DNA from: Actinomadura terrae
GTDB taxonomy: Bacteria > Actinomycetota > Actinomycetes > Streptosporangiales > Streptosporangiaceae
Reading direction: 5' to 3'
Assembly (NCBI RefSeq): GCF_022751215.1
Contig: NZ_JAICDG010000012.1
Span: 7,032-62,321 of the forward strand
DNA: 55,290 bases
The first letter of the stretch is position 1; each line of letters begins with the position of its first letter. This document shows positions 7,899-15,574 of the stretch, piece by piece. The notes below the pieces were generated by a model that did not search any database, had not been told where the DNA came from, and saw only the letters and a program-made list of their open reading frames with translations. Made by a program: the position numbers and the translations under genes.

Positions 7899-8176
7899 AC
7901 CGTTGCCCCTTCGGCGCTGGCCTCGCCGGACTCGGTGGCGGTGGTGCCCTCGGCCTCGGCCTCCTGCAGCTGGGCGTAAACGACCTCTGCGCGGAAGCGG
8001 CGGGCCCCGCCGGGGGTGCGAATGGACCGGAGACGGCCCCTGCGGGCCCACTCGCTCACGGTGGACGGTTCGACGCGGAACAGGTCCGCGACCTCGTCTC
8101 GGGTCAGCAGATCGCCCGGGTTGTCGTGCGTGGCACGGCCGGGGGTGTGGATGATGGCCACAGGCTGGACTCCCAT
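7895..8176 (-). CDS. BldC/excisionase-type MerR-like DNA-binding protein
   Basis: 93 aa from the ATG at 8176. The core (LLTRDEVADLFRVEPSTVSEWARRGRL, then IRTPGGARRFRAEVV) is the classical winged HTH of BldC and of excisionases of integrative elements. It probably binds DNA as a repressor or recombination directionality factor. A TTG at 8248 with a good GGAGAGG site would add 24 residues, but codon use there is poorer. It is the first gene of the operon and lies 100 bp from a strong inverted repeat carrying TTGACA boxes, so autoregulation at 8277-8329 is plausible. Confidence 0.8.
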   Translation of the reverse strand: MGVQPVAIIHTPGRATHDNPGDLLTRDEVADLFRVEPSTVSEWARRGRLRSIRTPGGARRFRAEVVYAQLQEAEAEGTTATESGEASAEGATV

Positions 8177-8276
8177 CGTTCGGCCTGCTGCGGCTCCGGT
8201 GTCCGACCACCGGGGCCGCTTCCGTCGATTCGGACATTCCGCCGCCAATATCCCTCTCCGTTAGCTGGCGAGAGTT

Positions 8277-8329
8277 CTTGACAGTGGAAGCGGGGCCACC
8301 GTAAGTCGCTGCACAATCCACTGTCAAGA
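8277..8329. promoter_or_regulatory. Inverted repeat carrying facing TTGACA boxes
   Basis: CTTGACAGTGGA at 8277-8288 is repeated in perfect inversion at 8318-8329, 29 bp apart. Each arm contains a consensus -35 hexamer pointing toward the centre. No good -10 follows at 17 bp, so the arms may be operator half-sites that include -35 boxes. It sits between the divergent operons starting at 8176 and 8458, a natural place for shared control. Confidence 0.55.
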
Positions 8330-8388
8330 CCAGGACGTGAGACTGACAAGACCCCTATCCAGGAAGCCACATTCTTGAGGGGCCCTGG

Positions 8389-8416
8389 TTGCGGAACAGC
8401 CCTTGTCACCTAGACT
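8389..8416 (+). promoter_or_regulatory. Likely promoter of the HTH-PP2C-GalU-YdcF operon
   Basis: TTGCGG (8389-8394), 16 bp, TAGACT (8411-8416), about 42 bp ahead of the GTG at 8458. A second possible pair, TTGTCA (8403) and TAGACA (8425), overlaps it. Assignment is by resemblance only. Confidence 0.45.
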
Positions 8417-8457
8417 GCGCCCCCTAGACACCCAACACGGACCGGGAAGGGGGCGAA

Positions 8458-9303
8458 GTGGACCCTCAGTTGTGGGACCGGGTCCGGGAAATCGACCGGA
8501 TCACGGACGACGCGGAGCGCGCAGAGCAGGCCGACGCGCTGCTCGGCGACTATCACGCGGCCTGGGCCGAGCTGGCGCGCATCCGCAAAGAAGCCGTCCT
8601 GAACCTGCACGACGGCGGACGAGGGCTGTCGTACGCGCAGATCGCCGAACGCCTCGGCATGAGCCGTAGCCGGGTCGGTCAGATCACCCGGAGCGGACCG
8701 CCGCCTGAGCGCGCGTTCCTGGGAAGCGGGAACCTCACCATCGCCATGGGCCGCAAGGCCGGCGAGGGCACGGGGGAGCCAATGGTCGCTGTCGAGACGC
8801 TTAAGGCCATCTCCCGGCTAACCGCGCTGGCCAAGACACATCAGCTCGACGTGACCGAGGACGATGTGCCGCCGCCCGGCCTGGTGGACCTGAACCGGGA
8901 CAACCTGATCGTGATCGGCGGGCCACGCTTGTTCCCGCTGGTGGGGCAGATCCTCCAGAGTGACCGGCACCTGCGATTCGACACCGGGAAGGACGGCCGG
9001 TGGTTCCTGCGCGACCTGGACACCGGCACCGAGTTCCGGTCACCGCGCGACGTCGGCGAGAACCGCGATTACGCCTACCTTGGGCGCCTGCCCCGGCCGG
9101 ACGGCGCCGGGACGTTCTTGTGCATCGCGGGCCTGCACGCGATCGCCTCGCAGGGCGCAGTTGCCTACCTGGAGTCGTCCATGGCCGACCTGTACGCGCA
9201 GGTCAAGACGAACCGGTTCTCGATGCTGATCGAGTGCGAGTACGACCCGAACACCCTGATCGCCACTGCGGCCAAGGCCGCTTCACCCATCTATCGGAGC
9301 TAG
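8458..9303 (+). CDS. HTH regulator with uncharacterised C-terminal sensor-like domain
   Basis: 281 aa from a GTG preceded by AAGGGGG. Residues 10-55 are helical. Residues 56-77 (GLSYAQIAERLGMSRSRVGQ) are a sigma-region-4-like HTH. Residues about 145-275 form a separate alpha/beta domain beginning IVIGGPR (151-157), with later motifs GENRDYAYLGRL and IAGLHAIASQGA that read like a nucleotide or small-ligand binding fold. I know of no confirmed function for this domain. The gene is followed after 3 nt by the phosphatase gene, so it probably regulates or senses for the four-gene operon. An enzymatic role for the C-terminal domain cannot be excluded. Confidence 0.75.
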   Translation: MDPQLWDRVREIDRITDDAERAEQADALLGDYHAAWAELARIRKEAVLNLHDGGRGLSYAQIAERLGMSRSRVGQITRSGPPPERAFLGSGNLTIAMGRKAGEGTGEPMVAVETLKAISRLTALAKTHQLDVTEDDVPPPGLVDLNRDNLIVIGGPRLFPLVGQILQSDRHLRFDTGKDGRWFLRDLDTGTEFRSPRDVGENRDYAYLGRLPRPDGAGTFLCIAGLHAIASQGAVAYLESSMADLYAQVKTNRFSMLIECEYDPNTLIATAAKAASPIYRS

Positions 9304-9306
9304 ATC

Positions 9307-10137
9307 ATGGATGTGTCATTCGCGACCCGGCCAGCGCCTGGCCACGTGAACGAGGACTACGTGGCCGCCACCAGTCACGCCGTGGTGGTCCTGGACGGCC
9401 TGTCGGTGCCCGACGGCATGGACACCGGATGTATTCACGGAACCCCGTGGTACGTCCAGCAGCTCGGTACGCGCCTGCTGGGGCGGGTGACCGAGATTCC
9501 GCTGGTTCCACTCGCCGAGGCCCTAGCCGACGCGATCCGCGAGGTCGCCGAGCTGCACGCCGACACGTGCGACCTGACCCACCCGGGCACCCCGGCCGCC
9601 ACCGTTGCGATCCTGCGGACCGCCGGTCATGTGGAGTATCTGGTGCTGTCCGACGCCGTGGTGGTCCTGGACACGATTTATGAGGGCATCCAGGTCATCG
9701 AGGACGGGCGTGTGAACGAAACCGCCATGGCGCACTCCGAGGCGCTACTGTCCTCTCCGGCCGGGACCGCCGCGCACGCCGCTGCACGGCGCGAGATGAT
9801 CGCCGAGCGGCGCACCGCCCGCAACAAAGTGGGCGGATACTGGGTTGCGGCCGCCCTGCCCGATGCCGCCGACTACGCGGTCACCGGGTCCATGCGCCCC
9901 GGCAAGGTCCGCCAGGCCGCTGTCCTGTCCGACGGCGCAGCGCGCGCCGTGGCGTTCGGCCTCCATGACTGGGCGGGCCTGCTGGCCGTTCTGGAGACGG
10001 CCGGCCCTGACGAGCTGCTGTGCCATGTCCGGGCAGCCGAGCAAGGCGATGCCGAGGCCACCACGTGGCCGCGCCCCAAGATCTACGACGACGCGGTCGC
10101 GGCGTACTGCCGAATCAACAACATCAAGGTCAGGTGA
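9307..10137 (+). CDS. PP2C-like metal-dependent protein phosphatase
   Basis: 276 aa. PP2C landmarks are visible in order: NEDY with D17, VLDG with D30-G31, a GTPAATVAIL strand (94-103), LSDA with D116, VLSDGA with D209, and a terminal DDA (D261-D262). These are the acidic residues that hold the two metal ions in PP2C/PPM enzymes. The usual DGHG is DGLS here, so it is divergent. The spacing suggests a complete domain. It lies between the HTH regulator and the nucleotidyltransferase, 6 nt from the latter. The substrate (protein or small molecule) is not evident. Confidence 0.75.
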   Translation: MDVSFATRPAPGHVNEDYVAATSHAVVVLDGLSVPDGMDTGCIHGTPWYVQQLGTRLLGRVTEIPLVPLAEALADAIREVAELHADTCDLTHPGTPAATVAILRTAGHVEYLVLSDAVVVLDTIYEGIQVIEDGRVNETAMAHSEALLSSPAGTAAHAAARREMIAERRTARNKVGGYWVAAALPDAADYAVTGSMRPGKVRQAAVLSDGAARAVAFGLHDWAGLLAVLETAGPDELLCHVRAAEQGDAEATTWPRPKIYDDAVAAYCRINNIKVR

Positions 10138-10143
10138 CCGAGC

Positions 10144-10998
10144 ATGGCGGTACGTAAGGCAGTGATCGCGGTGGCGGGATACGGATCCCGGTTCTTCCCC
10201 GTCGCCAAGACGATCAACAAGTGCATGCTCCCCGTCTTGGACCGGCCAGTCCTGCACTGGGCCGTCCAGGACTGCCTACGAGCGGGCGTCGAACAAATCG
10301 CGATCATAACCGCGCCCGGAGACACTCAGGTCCGGCACTACTTCACCGAGGACGCCGAGCTACGCGACCACTTCCAGGCCCGGGGGTGGGACGCCAAGTA
10401 CGAGCGGATCGCGGGCCTGCACAAGCTGGCCCGCTTTACCTTCCTTGAGCAGCCTCGCGACGGCCGATATGGAACCGCGATACCGCCATTGGTCGCCGAG
10501 GCGTTTGTGGCTGGCGACGACTTCCTATGCATGTCGGGCGATGACCTGCTGTTGCGCGAGGACGGCGGGTCAGATATGGCCGACCTGGTCGCCGCGCGTG
10601 AGCGGGCCGGCGCCGCAGCAGCCGTCGCGGCGGCCGTCGTGCCCGGAACGGCGGCGTCTCGGTACGGGGTGCTGCGTGCCAGGTCGGGCGGCGACATGAT
10701 CCTTGACCGGCTGGTGGAAAAGCCGACGGACTGGACAGCGCCGGAAGCGCACGCCTACCTCAGCCGCGCCGTCCTACCCGGGGACATCATGACCTACCTC
10801 GGCAAGCTCACCCCGGCCGCTAACGGCGAACTCCAGATCACCGACGCGATCAACGATCTCGCCGCCGCCAGCCCTGTGCTGATCCACCCCACCACCGGAA
10901 CCTACCTGGACTGTGGGGATCCGGGCGGGATGCTCGCGGCGAACCTAGCCGCCGCCCGCGCGGCCAACCTCCAGGTACCCGGTATCGGCTGGCGGTAG
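10144..10998 (+). CDS. GalU-like sugar-phosphate nucleotidyltransferase
   Basis: 284 aa with the NTP-transferase fold: GYGSR (12-16, usual G-x-G-[ST]-R), Lys26 and MLP, then EQPRDGRYGTA (102-112), SGDD (131-134) and VEKP-like LVEKPTDW further on. It resembles UTP-glucose-1-phosphate uridylyltransferase in length and motif order. A housekeeping GalU would not normally sit in an operon with a phosphatase and an HTH sensor, so it may make a specialised nucleotide sugar or other nucleotide conjugate (inference). No glycosyltransferase or sugar-modifying gene is nearby. Confidence 0.85.
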   Translation: MAVRKAVIAVAGYGSRFFPVAKTINKCMLPVLDRPVLHWAVQDCLRAGVEQIAIITAPGDTQVRHYFTEDAELRDHFQARGWDAKYERIAGLHKLARFTFLEQPRDGRYGTAIPPLVAEAFVAGDDFLCMSGDDLLLREDGGSDMADLVAARERAGAAAAVAAAVVPGTAASRYGVLRARSGGDMILDRLVEKPTDWTAPEAHAYLSRAVLPGDIMTYLGKLTPAANGELQITDAINDLAAASPVLIHPTTGTYLDCGDPGGMLAANLAAARAANLQVPGIGWR

Positions 10999-11022
10999 GC
11001 CATCCCGGTCTGAGAGGCGACA

Positions 11023-11940
11023 ATGCCCGACATCCCCAATGACCTGGCGGTTCGCTGGGAGGCTGCGGACGCCGAGGTGCGTCGCGCGATGATGCATCGA
11101 CGCCGTCCCGGCTTCGACGATGACCTGGGCGAACTGGCTCGCGCGGTGAGCGCGGCGCATCACAAGATCGCCGCGGTGTACGCGGACATGGCGGCTTTGA
11201 AGGACCTGCCCGGCCCGCTCGCGGCGGCCGCCGAGGCCGCATACCGTCACCACACCCGAGCCGCCGCCGACGAGGACGAACATCGTCCGGCGATACTGTC
11301 CCCGGCCATCCGCGACGATGTGGCGACGCTGTGGGCTTATCACCAGATGGGGCACCAGGTCCGGCCGGTGGACGTCGGGATCGGCCTGGGTTCGCACGAC
11401 CTGAGCGTGGCCACCTACGCCGCCGATCTGTGGCGCCGGGCGACGTTTCCGCTCATCGTGTTCACCGGCGCGAACGCCCCCACCACCAGAGGGCGCTTCC
11501 CGCGCGGCGAAGCGGTGCACTACCGCGAGCACGCCCTCTCTCTCGGCGTGCCGGCCGAGGCGATCCTGGTGGAGCCGGCGGCGACCAACACCGCCGAAAA
11601 CCTGACCCTGACCCGAAAGCTGCTCTCGGAGCACAACGTCACCCCCCGCACGGTCATGCTCATCAGCCGCCCGTATCAGCAGCGACGCGCCTACGCCACG
11701 TGCCGCAAGATTTGGCCCGAGGTCGAGGTGATCTGCGGGTCCATCCCGATGACCCTCGACCACTACGTCGCCGCCCTCGGGGACGTCGACCGAGTGGTGA
11801 ACATGCTGGTCGGCGACACCCAGCGCATCGAGCTCTACGCCGACCGGGGGTTCGCCATCCCCCAGCCGATGCCCGACAACGTCCGCAACGCCTACCAGCG
11901 CCTGGTGGACCGGGGCTTCACCACCCGCCTGGTCGCCTAA
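11023..11940 (+). CDS. YdcF/DUF218-like protein with N-terminal extension
   Basis: 305 aa, starting at an ATG with GAGAGG ahead. Residues about 117-270 match the YdcF/DUF218 fold: VGIGLGSHDL at the first strand, PLIVFTG, a nearby E-A-V-H-Y-R-E helix, and EPAATNTAENL, the hallmark glycine/asparagine loop. YdcF proteins are small Rossmann-like domains, some reported to bind S-adenosylmethionine. The first 115 residues are a helical extension not usual for the family. It is the last gene of the operon, 24 bp after the nucleotidyltransferase. The biochemical role is unknown. Confidence 0.8.
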   Translation: MPDIPNDLAVRWEAADAEVRRAMMHRRRPGFDDDLGELARAVSAAHHKIAAVYADMAALKDLPGPLAAAAEAAYRHHTRAAADEDEHRPAILSPAIRDDVATLWAYHQMGHQVRPVDVGIGLGSHDLSVATYAADLWRRATFPLIVFTGANAPTTRGRFPRGEAVHYREHALSLGVPAEAILVEPAATNTAENLTLTRKLLSEHNVTPRTVMLISRPYQQRRAYATCRKIWPEVEVICGSIPMTLDHYVAALGDVDRVVNMLVGDTQRIELYADRGFAIPQPMPDNVRNAYQRLVDRGFTTRLVA

Positions 11941-12014
11941 AGCATCCCGCAGCTGAGGCCACTTAGAGGAGGCCGAGGAGCACGGCGTGGTCAGCTGTGA
12001 GCTGATCTCGGATA

Positions 12015-12060
12015 GGCGAAAGGTCCTGATCGCACGTACGTGCGATCAGGACCTTTCGCC
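12015..12060. repeat. Perfect 46-bp palindrome
   Basis: Two 23-bp arms with no spacer, running from GGCGAAAGG at 12015 to CCTTTCGCC at 12060, centred on ACGTACGT-like sequence. A small 6-bp hairpin (11991-12005) precedes it. It lies 75 bp after the YdcF gene, so it may end that operon, but a zero-loop palindrome of this length without a T run is unusual for a terminator and could be a recombination or protein-binding site. Confidence 0.7.
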
Positions 12061-12175
12061 ATGAGTTCGGGAGTGTGGTCCGGGCGGTTGGGGCTTTGTG
12101 GCGATCTCGTCAGATGTGATCGCGCAGGGGGACGCCGACGATAGGACGCTCCAGGTTCCCGGGGAAGGGCATGCG

Positions 12176-12385
12176 ATGGCGAAGCGGTGGCTGCGAATCG
12201 GACTCGACGACCCCTCGGAGGAGCAGTACACGCAGTTGGCGTTCCTGGTGCTCGCGGCAGCGAACGCGATGGACCTGGACGTGGTCCGGTTCGAGAGCGA
12301 CGGGCGGCAGGAGGAGTACGCGCTGGAACGTTTCTGGGAGGACTTCCACGATGGGCTGCGCCGACCCCCGTGGGACGACGACTGA
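12176..12385 (+). CDS. 69-aa acidic hypothetical protein
   Basis: Starts MAKRWLRIGLDD at an ATG with GGGGAAGGG 5 nt ahead, and ends RPPWDDD. It is a small acidic alpha/beta protein with a hydrophobic central helix (LAFLVLAAANAM), too short and interrupted for a TM anchor. An upstream in-frame ATG at 12098 lacks a ribosome site. No family is recognised. It stands alone between the palindrome and a dispersed repeat. Confidence 0.55.
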   Translation: MAKRWLRIGLDDPSEEQYTQLAFLVLAAANAMDLDVVRFESDGRQEEYALERFWEDFHDGLRRPPWDDD

Positions 12386-12493
12386 GGAACCGTTCACCCA
12401 CGGGGCCATTCCAGGACCTCCAAGCCGCCCGGATGGCTGGACCTTGTCCGGCCGCGGCTGCCGACTAGCGTGCCGCCACGAGCCTGCCCGGGA

Positions 12494-12558
12494 GTTTCGC
12501 GACGCCTAAGAAGCGCGTACGCGTGCGCGCGTGGGGGTGTCGAAAAGTCGAAAAAGTC
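12494..12558 (+). repeat. Dispersed repeat, copy 1
   Basis: About 60 bp starting TTTCGCGACGCC, followed by TAAGA, a CG-alternating tract and two TCGAAAA units. The second copy is at 39672-39735 in the same orientation, matching at roughly 50 positions with small indels. Both copies lie at the edge of incomplete-looking genes. Confidence 0.7.
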
Positions 12559-12564
12559 CCGTCG

Positions 12565-12798
12565 TCATCTGGTCTGGGGACCGGGTCGGGCGAGAGGCCC
12601 TCGCCCGTGGCGGCGGCGCGCGGTGGAGGCATCCGCGTTCAGCGCCGCGCCGATGGTCTCCCAGTCCGCCCCGGCGGCGCGTTCGTCGGCGACCGCTGCG
12701 GTCAGCAGGGCCTCGGCCAAGGTGCGCACGTTGCCGGCAGACGCGGTGAGCGCGCCGGCGCGAGGCCTTCGGCGGGTTGTCCTTCGCCGAGGCCTCAT
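12565..12798 (-). CDS. Short HTH-like protein or gene fragment
   Basis: 77 codons from an ATG at 12798. The useful part (NVRTLAEALLTAAVADERAAG, then DWETIGAALNADASTARRRHG) looks like a small sigma/Lsr2-style HTH found in many actinomycete accessory proteins. The reading frame ends a few bases before the dispersed repeat, and the N-terminus is Arg-rich without a clear ribosome site, so this may be a fragment. A longer frame continues upstream to 13083 without coding character. Confidence 0.3.
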   Translation of the reverse strand: MRPRRRTTRRRPRAGALTASAGNVRTLAEALLTAAVADERAAGADWETIGAALNADASTARRRHGRGPLARPGPQTR

Positions 12799-12834
12799 GG
12801 ACGGGCCGAGCGTACGTCGAACATGACTGAACAT

Positions 12835-13381
12835 GCAGGTCACGGGCGTGGTTTGTGAGGGTGTTCCGGTCACGGTGAGGGCTGGGGCCGGTGCGTGCTG
12901 GAGCGGTGGAGCCCGCTCTACTCCGGCACGCACCGGCTGGTGGGGTGCCGAGCGTTCCGCCGCTACTGCGGATTGCGCGCAGTCTCCCGTTTTTTCTGTT
13001 TGGTGGCCACCCGATCCCACGGACAGGCACACCGCGTGCACGCGCACCACAGTCTCAACTCCGGGGTGCACAACTCCCAGCATCTCGAAAAAATACTGCT
13101 ACATCACATATTTTGTGTCACCGGACACAACTTAACAAGACTAAACATGCTTGATCTTGCTGTTTTCGCAGGTCAAAGGTAGTGGCTGTTTAGTTTGGTG
13201 TAGGGCGTCCAACATGCCCCGAATTGCCCCTCCAATCCCCCTTGGAGGTGCATGCCGATCTGTATCTCCGGGGCTATGCTCCCGATTCGGAGGCAGATCA
13301 TTACCACGTATTCACCCGGCGGTCGCTACCCGCCCGATCTTCCTTCACTACCGCACCCGGTCCCGCGACATCAGGAGCGTC
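12835..13381. other. Gene-poor, partly AT-rich stretch
   Basis: No convincing gene. From about 13080 to 13200 the sequence is much richer in A/T than its surroundings and holds a 7-bp inverted repeat TTGTGTC/GACACAA (13113-13119 and 13124-13130). It could contain a promoter for the plus-strand genes beyond 13382 or an operator. Confidence 0.4.
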
Positions 13382-13495
13382 ATGTCCCAGTCCCTTCCCC
13401 GCGCGGACGGGCCATCAGCCCAGCGGGCCCATACGCCTGCTCCGCCCTGGGAGAGCTGGATCCCCCTCGCACACACCGAATTAGGAGCGTCATGA
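13382..13495 (+). CDS. 37-aa micro-ORF, first of a tandem pair
   Basis: Begins MSQSLPRADGPSAQ. AGGAG-CGTC precedes the ATG, and the identical AGGAGCGTCATG context recurs at the next micro-ORF. The stop overlaps the next ATG (ATGA). It has no TM segment and no known family. Coding status is uncertain. Confidence 0.35.
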   Translation: MSQSLPRADGPSAQRAHTPAPPWESWIPLAHTELGAS

Positions 13496-13572
13496 GCTCG
13501 ATCTCCTTTCCCCTCGCGACCGGGCCGTCGGCCCGGCAGAGCTGCGGCCTGCTTGTGGCTGGAGTTGCGTGA
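13492..13572 (+). CDS. 26-aa micro-ORF, second of a tandem pair
   Basis: Begins MSSISFPLATGPSARQ, sharing the S-x-P-x-x-GPSA layout and the AGGAGCGTC leader with the preceding micro-ORF. One Cys and a short hydrophobic end are present. It could be a leader peptide for the DNA-binding gene starting at 13603. Speculative. Confidence 0.3.
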   Translation: MSSISFPLATGPSARQSCGLLVAGVA

Positions 13573-13602
13573 GCGCCGCCGATCTGCGACACCGCCGCCC
13601 CC

Positions 13603-14610
13603 ATGAGCCCCATCCGACGGGGACGCGAGAAGTGGACTCCTCACGACGTCCAGGCGCTTTTGGCCGAGACCCATCCCGGCGCGGACGCCCCGACCCTGCT
13701 GCACGCGCTGGTGTGCGGCGTGTTCTACCGCGTCCGACGGCAGGGCGGCAGGTCCGGCAAGCACGACCTCACCGCACGGGCCGAAGCCCGCGGGGTCACC
13801 CCGGCCAAGTTCGCCCAGATCGTCGCTGGCGACTTCACCGGCATCAGCTGGGGAGCCCTGGAGGGGGTGCTGGTGGCCTGCCTCGCCGCTAAGGCCGACC
13901 TGAAGGTCGCGATGGAGCTGTTCGACCAGGTCCAGGAATGGCATGCGAGCCAGCCCCCACCCGAGGAGGGCCGCGTCGCGCGCACCCAGGCCCGGGGCGC
14001 CCCGTCCTGGGTCTGGCCGCCCCCGGAACCGGACTCGACTGCATCGGACTCGATCGTGATCCGGCCGTCTCTGTCGCCGAACCCGCTGACATCCGACGGC
14101 CTGGCCGAGGCCTCGAAGACCCCGGCCGAGGAGGTGGACCCGCAGGACCACGTCGACGCGGTCCAGCCCCAGCCATGTCAACCCCCCTCCCCCGACAGCG
14201 GCGACGACGACGGGGGCGGGGGCGGCAGAGAAGACGACGGCGAGGAGGAACTCGCGCCCGCCACAACCCCACGAGCCCGACGCAAGGGCTCCCACAAGGT
14301 GTCCCCGCCCGATCCCGGCACCGCCGCCGACCAAGGTGAGTTCGTCGCGCAGATGAGGGCCTTCCGCACCTTCTACGGCGACCGGCCGCTACGCGAGATG
14401 GCCAAGGAATGCGCCCGTCACCCAAAGGTGGAGCGGCCCTACTCCTTCGGCGCCTTCTCCACCATCGGCAAGAACGACAAGCTACCCAAACGCGACCTGG
14501 TCTGCGCCTACATCGCCGGTTGCGGCGGCAGCGACACCGAGATCGACCAGTGGATCGAGGCCCACAAACGCCTCTCGGTCCCCCCGGCCCCCCACCCCGA
14601 GGCCGACTAG
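13603..14610 (+). CDS. Putative DNA-binding protein with two HTH-like modules
   Basis: 335 aa. Residues 10-105 form an Xre-like helical module (KWTPHDVQALLAE, then ARAEARGVTPAKFAQIVAGD). A Pro/Asp/Gly-rich linker with an acidic-glycine run spans about 120-245, and residues 255-330 form a second helical module (FRTFYGDRPLREMAKECARH and onward) of the type found in actinomycete Xre-like regulators. No ribosome site precedes the ATG, so translation may depend on the micro-ORFs just upstream. The DUF397 gene lies 150 bp downstream, and DUF397 proteins usually partner Xre-type regulators, which supports a regulatory pair. Confidence 0.65.
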   Translation: MSPIRRGREKWTPHDVQALLAETHPGADAPTLLHALVCGVFYRVRRQGGRSGKHDLTARAEARGVTPAKFAQIVAGDFTGISWGALEGVLVACLAAKADLKVAMELFDQVQEWHASQPPPEEGRVARTQARGAPSWVWPPPEPDSTASDSIVIRPSLSPNPLTSDGLAEASKTPAEEVDPQDHVDAVQPQPCQPPSPDSGDDDGGGGGREDDGEEELAPATTPRARRKGSHKVSPPDPGTAADQGEFVAQMRAFRTFYGDRPLREMAKECARHPKVERPYSFGAFSTIGKNDKLPKRDLVCAYIAGCGGSDTEIDQWIEAHKRLSVPPAPHPEAD

Positions 14611-14764
14611 CCCACCCCCGCCAACCCCGGGAAACGGCGAAGGCCCTCCCGCCGCCATCAGAGCGCAGGAAGGGCCTCAGCCAGAGGCGGCACCCCGTTG
14701 CGACCGGGACCCGCCTCTCCAGCACGACCAGACCGTCCGTGATCACAGAAAGGTTCTGCTCGTC

Positions 14765-14995
14765 ATGACGAGACTAGACCCGCTGCACAAGACAGAACAC
14801 CCCGCGCACCGGCTGAACTGGCGCACCAGCACCCACTGCGACGACACCCACGAATGCGTCGAACTCGCCGCCGCCCACCAGGCCGTCGCTGTCCGCGACA
14901 GCACCGACCCCGCCGGGCCTGTGATCACCGCCGCCGTCCCGCACTGGCGGACGCTGCTGAACCAGATCAAACGCGGGGACCACGACCTGCCCTAG
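14765..14995 (+). CDS. DUF397 domain protein
   Basis: 76 aa. It carries the DUF397 pattern: WRTSTHC near residue 19, ECVELAA, VAVRDSTDPAGPV, then HWRTLLNQIKRG. DUF397 proteins are small actinobacterial partners of Xre-family regulators, and some members influence development and secondary metabolism. GAAAGG lies upstream of the ATG. Its likely partner is the regulator ending at 14610. It is followed by a strong hairpin at 15073. Confidence 0.85.
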   Translation: MTRLDPLHKTEHPAHRLNWRTSTHCDDTHECVELAAAHQAVAVRDSTDPAGPVITAAVPHWRTLLNQIKRGDHDLP

Positions 14996-15072
14996 CGCCG
15001 CGCTTACTCGGCCCGGAGGGGGCCTCCCTGTGGTCAGCATGCCGCCCTTTCGGATCTTCCCGCGCCCTAACA

Positions 15073-15117
15073 GGCCCCTCCTGCTGTTGGCTGCCCCGGC
15101 CAGCAGCGGGAGGGGCC
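15073..15117 (+). terminator. Strong GC hairpin after the DUF397 gene
   Basis: GGCCCCTCC pairs with GGAGGGGCC, extended inward by TGCTG/CAGCA with a small bulge, around a loop of about 14 nt. It lies between the plus-strand DUF397 gene and the convergent small membrane protein gene at 15125, so it can serve both. Confidence 0.65.
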
Positions 15118-15124
15118 GTCGTAT

Positions 15125-15340
15125 TCAGTGCCAGTTGATTTCTATATGGCTGCCTATCTCAAGCAGCAGCCACAGCAACAGACCTGCGGAGAAGTTGTAC
15201 AAGAAGGCTCCGATCTTGCTGGTCGGGTCGATCCAGGCGGCCCTGCCGACAGGCCGGACGCGCTCCTGGTCTTCCGCGCCCTCCTCACGTGCGCCCGGGA
15301 GGACGTCCGGGGGCTGGCCATCGCGAGGTGTAGGCCTCAT
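15125..15340 (-). CDS. 71-aa single-TM protein
   Basis: From an ATG with CAGGAG 6-7 nt upstream. The first 45 residues are charged (MRPTPRDGQPPDVLPG), and one TM helix lies near the C-terminus (AFLYNFSAGLLLWLLLEIG). The topology suggests a tail-anchored membrane protein. No family is recognised. It is convergent with the DUF397 gene. Confidence 0.6.
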   Translation of the reverse strand: MRPTPRDGQPPDVLPGAREEGAEDQERVRPVGRAAWIDPTSKIGAFLYNFSAGLLLWLLLEIGSHIEINWH

Positions 15341-15574
15341 GCTGGACTCCTGAGTGCGGATCGCTGCGATAGATCCGGGCTCGCGCCGGTTCCCCTCCAT
15401 CCGGAACGTGGCATCGCAAGGAATGGAGGGGAACCATCCGGATCATTTTCGGACTATTCGTTGATAACGTGGCGTAGCATTGATCACAATCTTCAGCACC
15501 TCAGAAGATCTTACATATCTGCAGGTCACGGTCCTCAAACCCCCGCAACATCAAAATATTTCTGGACGGCTCCG

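Noticed and set aside
7899..8327. N-terminal extension of the Spd-like membrane protein
   Set aside because: The frame stays open but translates to Arg/Pro/His-rich sequence lying over the BldC-like gene; the ATG at 7898 with ribosome site and ATGA overlap is better.
8337..8343. Extra GTGAGAC copy near the divergent promoters
   Set aside because: A single heptamer is expected by chance several times in this window; no clustering there.
15128..15574. Upstream extension of the coiled-coil HTH protein
   Set aside because: Overlaps a convincing minus-strand gene (15125-15340) and includes poor codon choice; ATG 15575 preferred.
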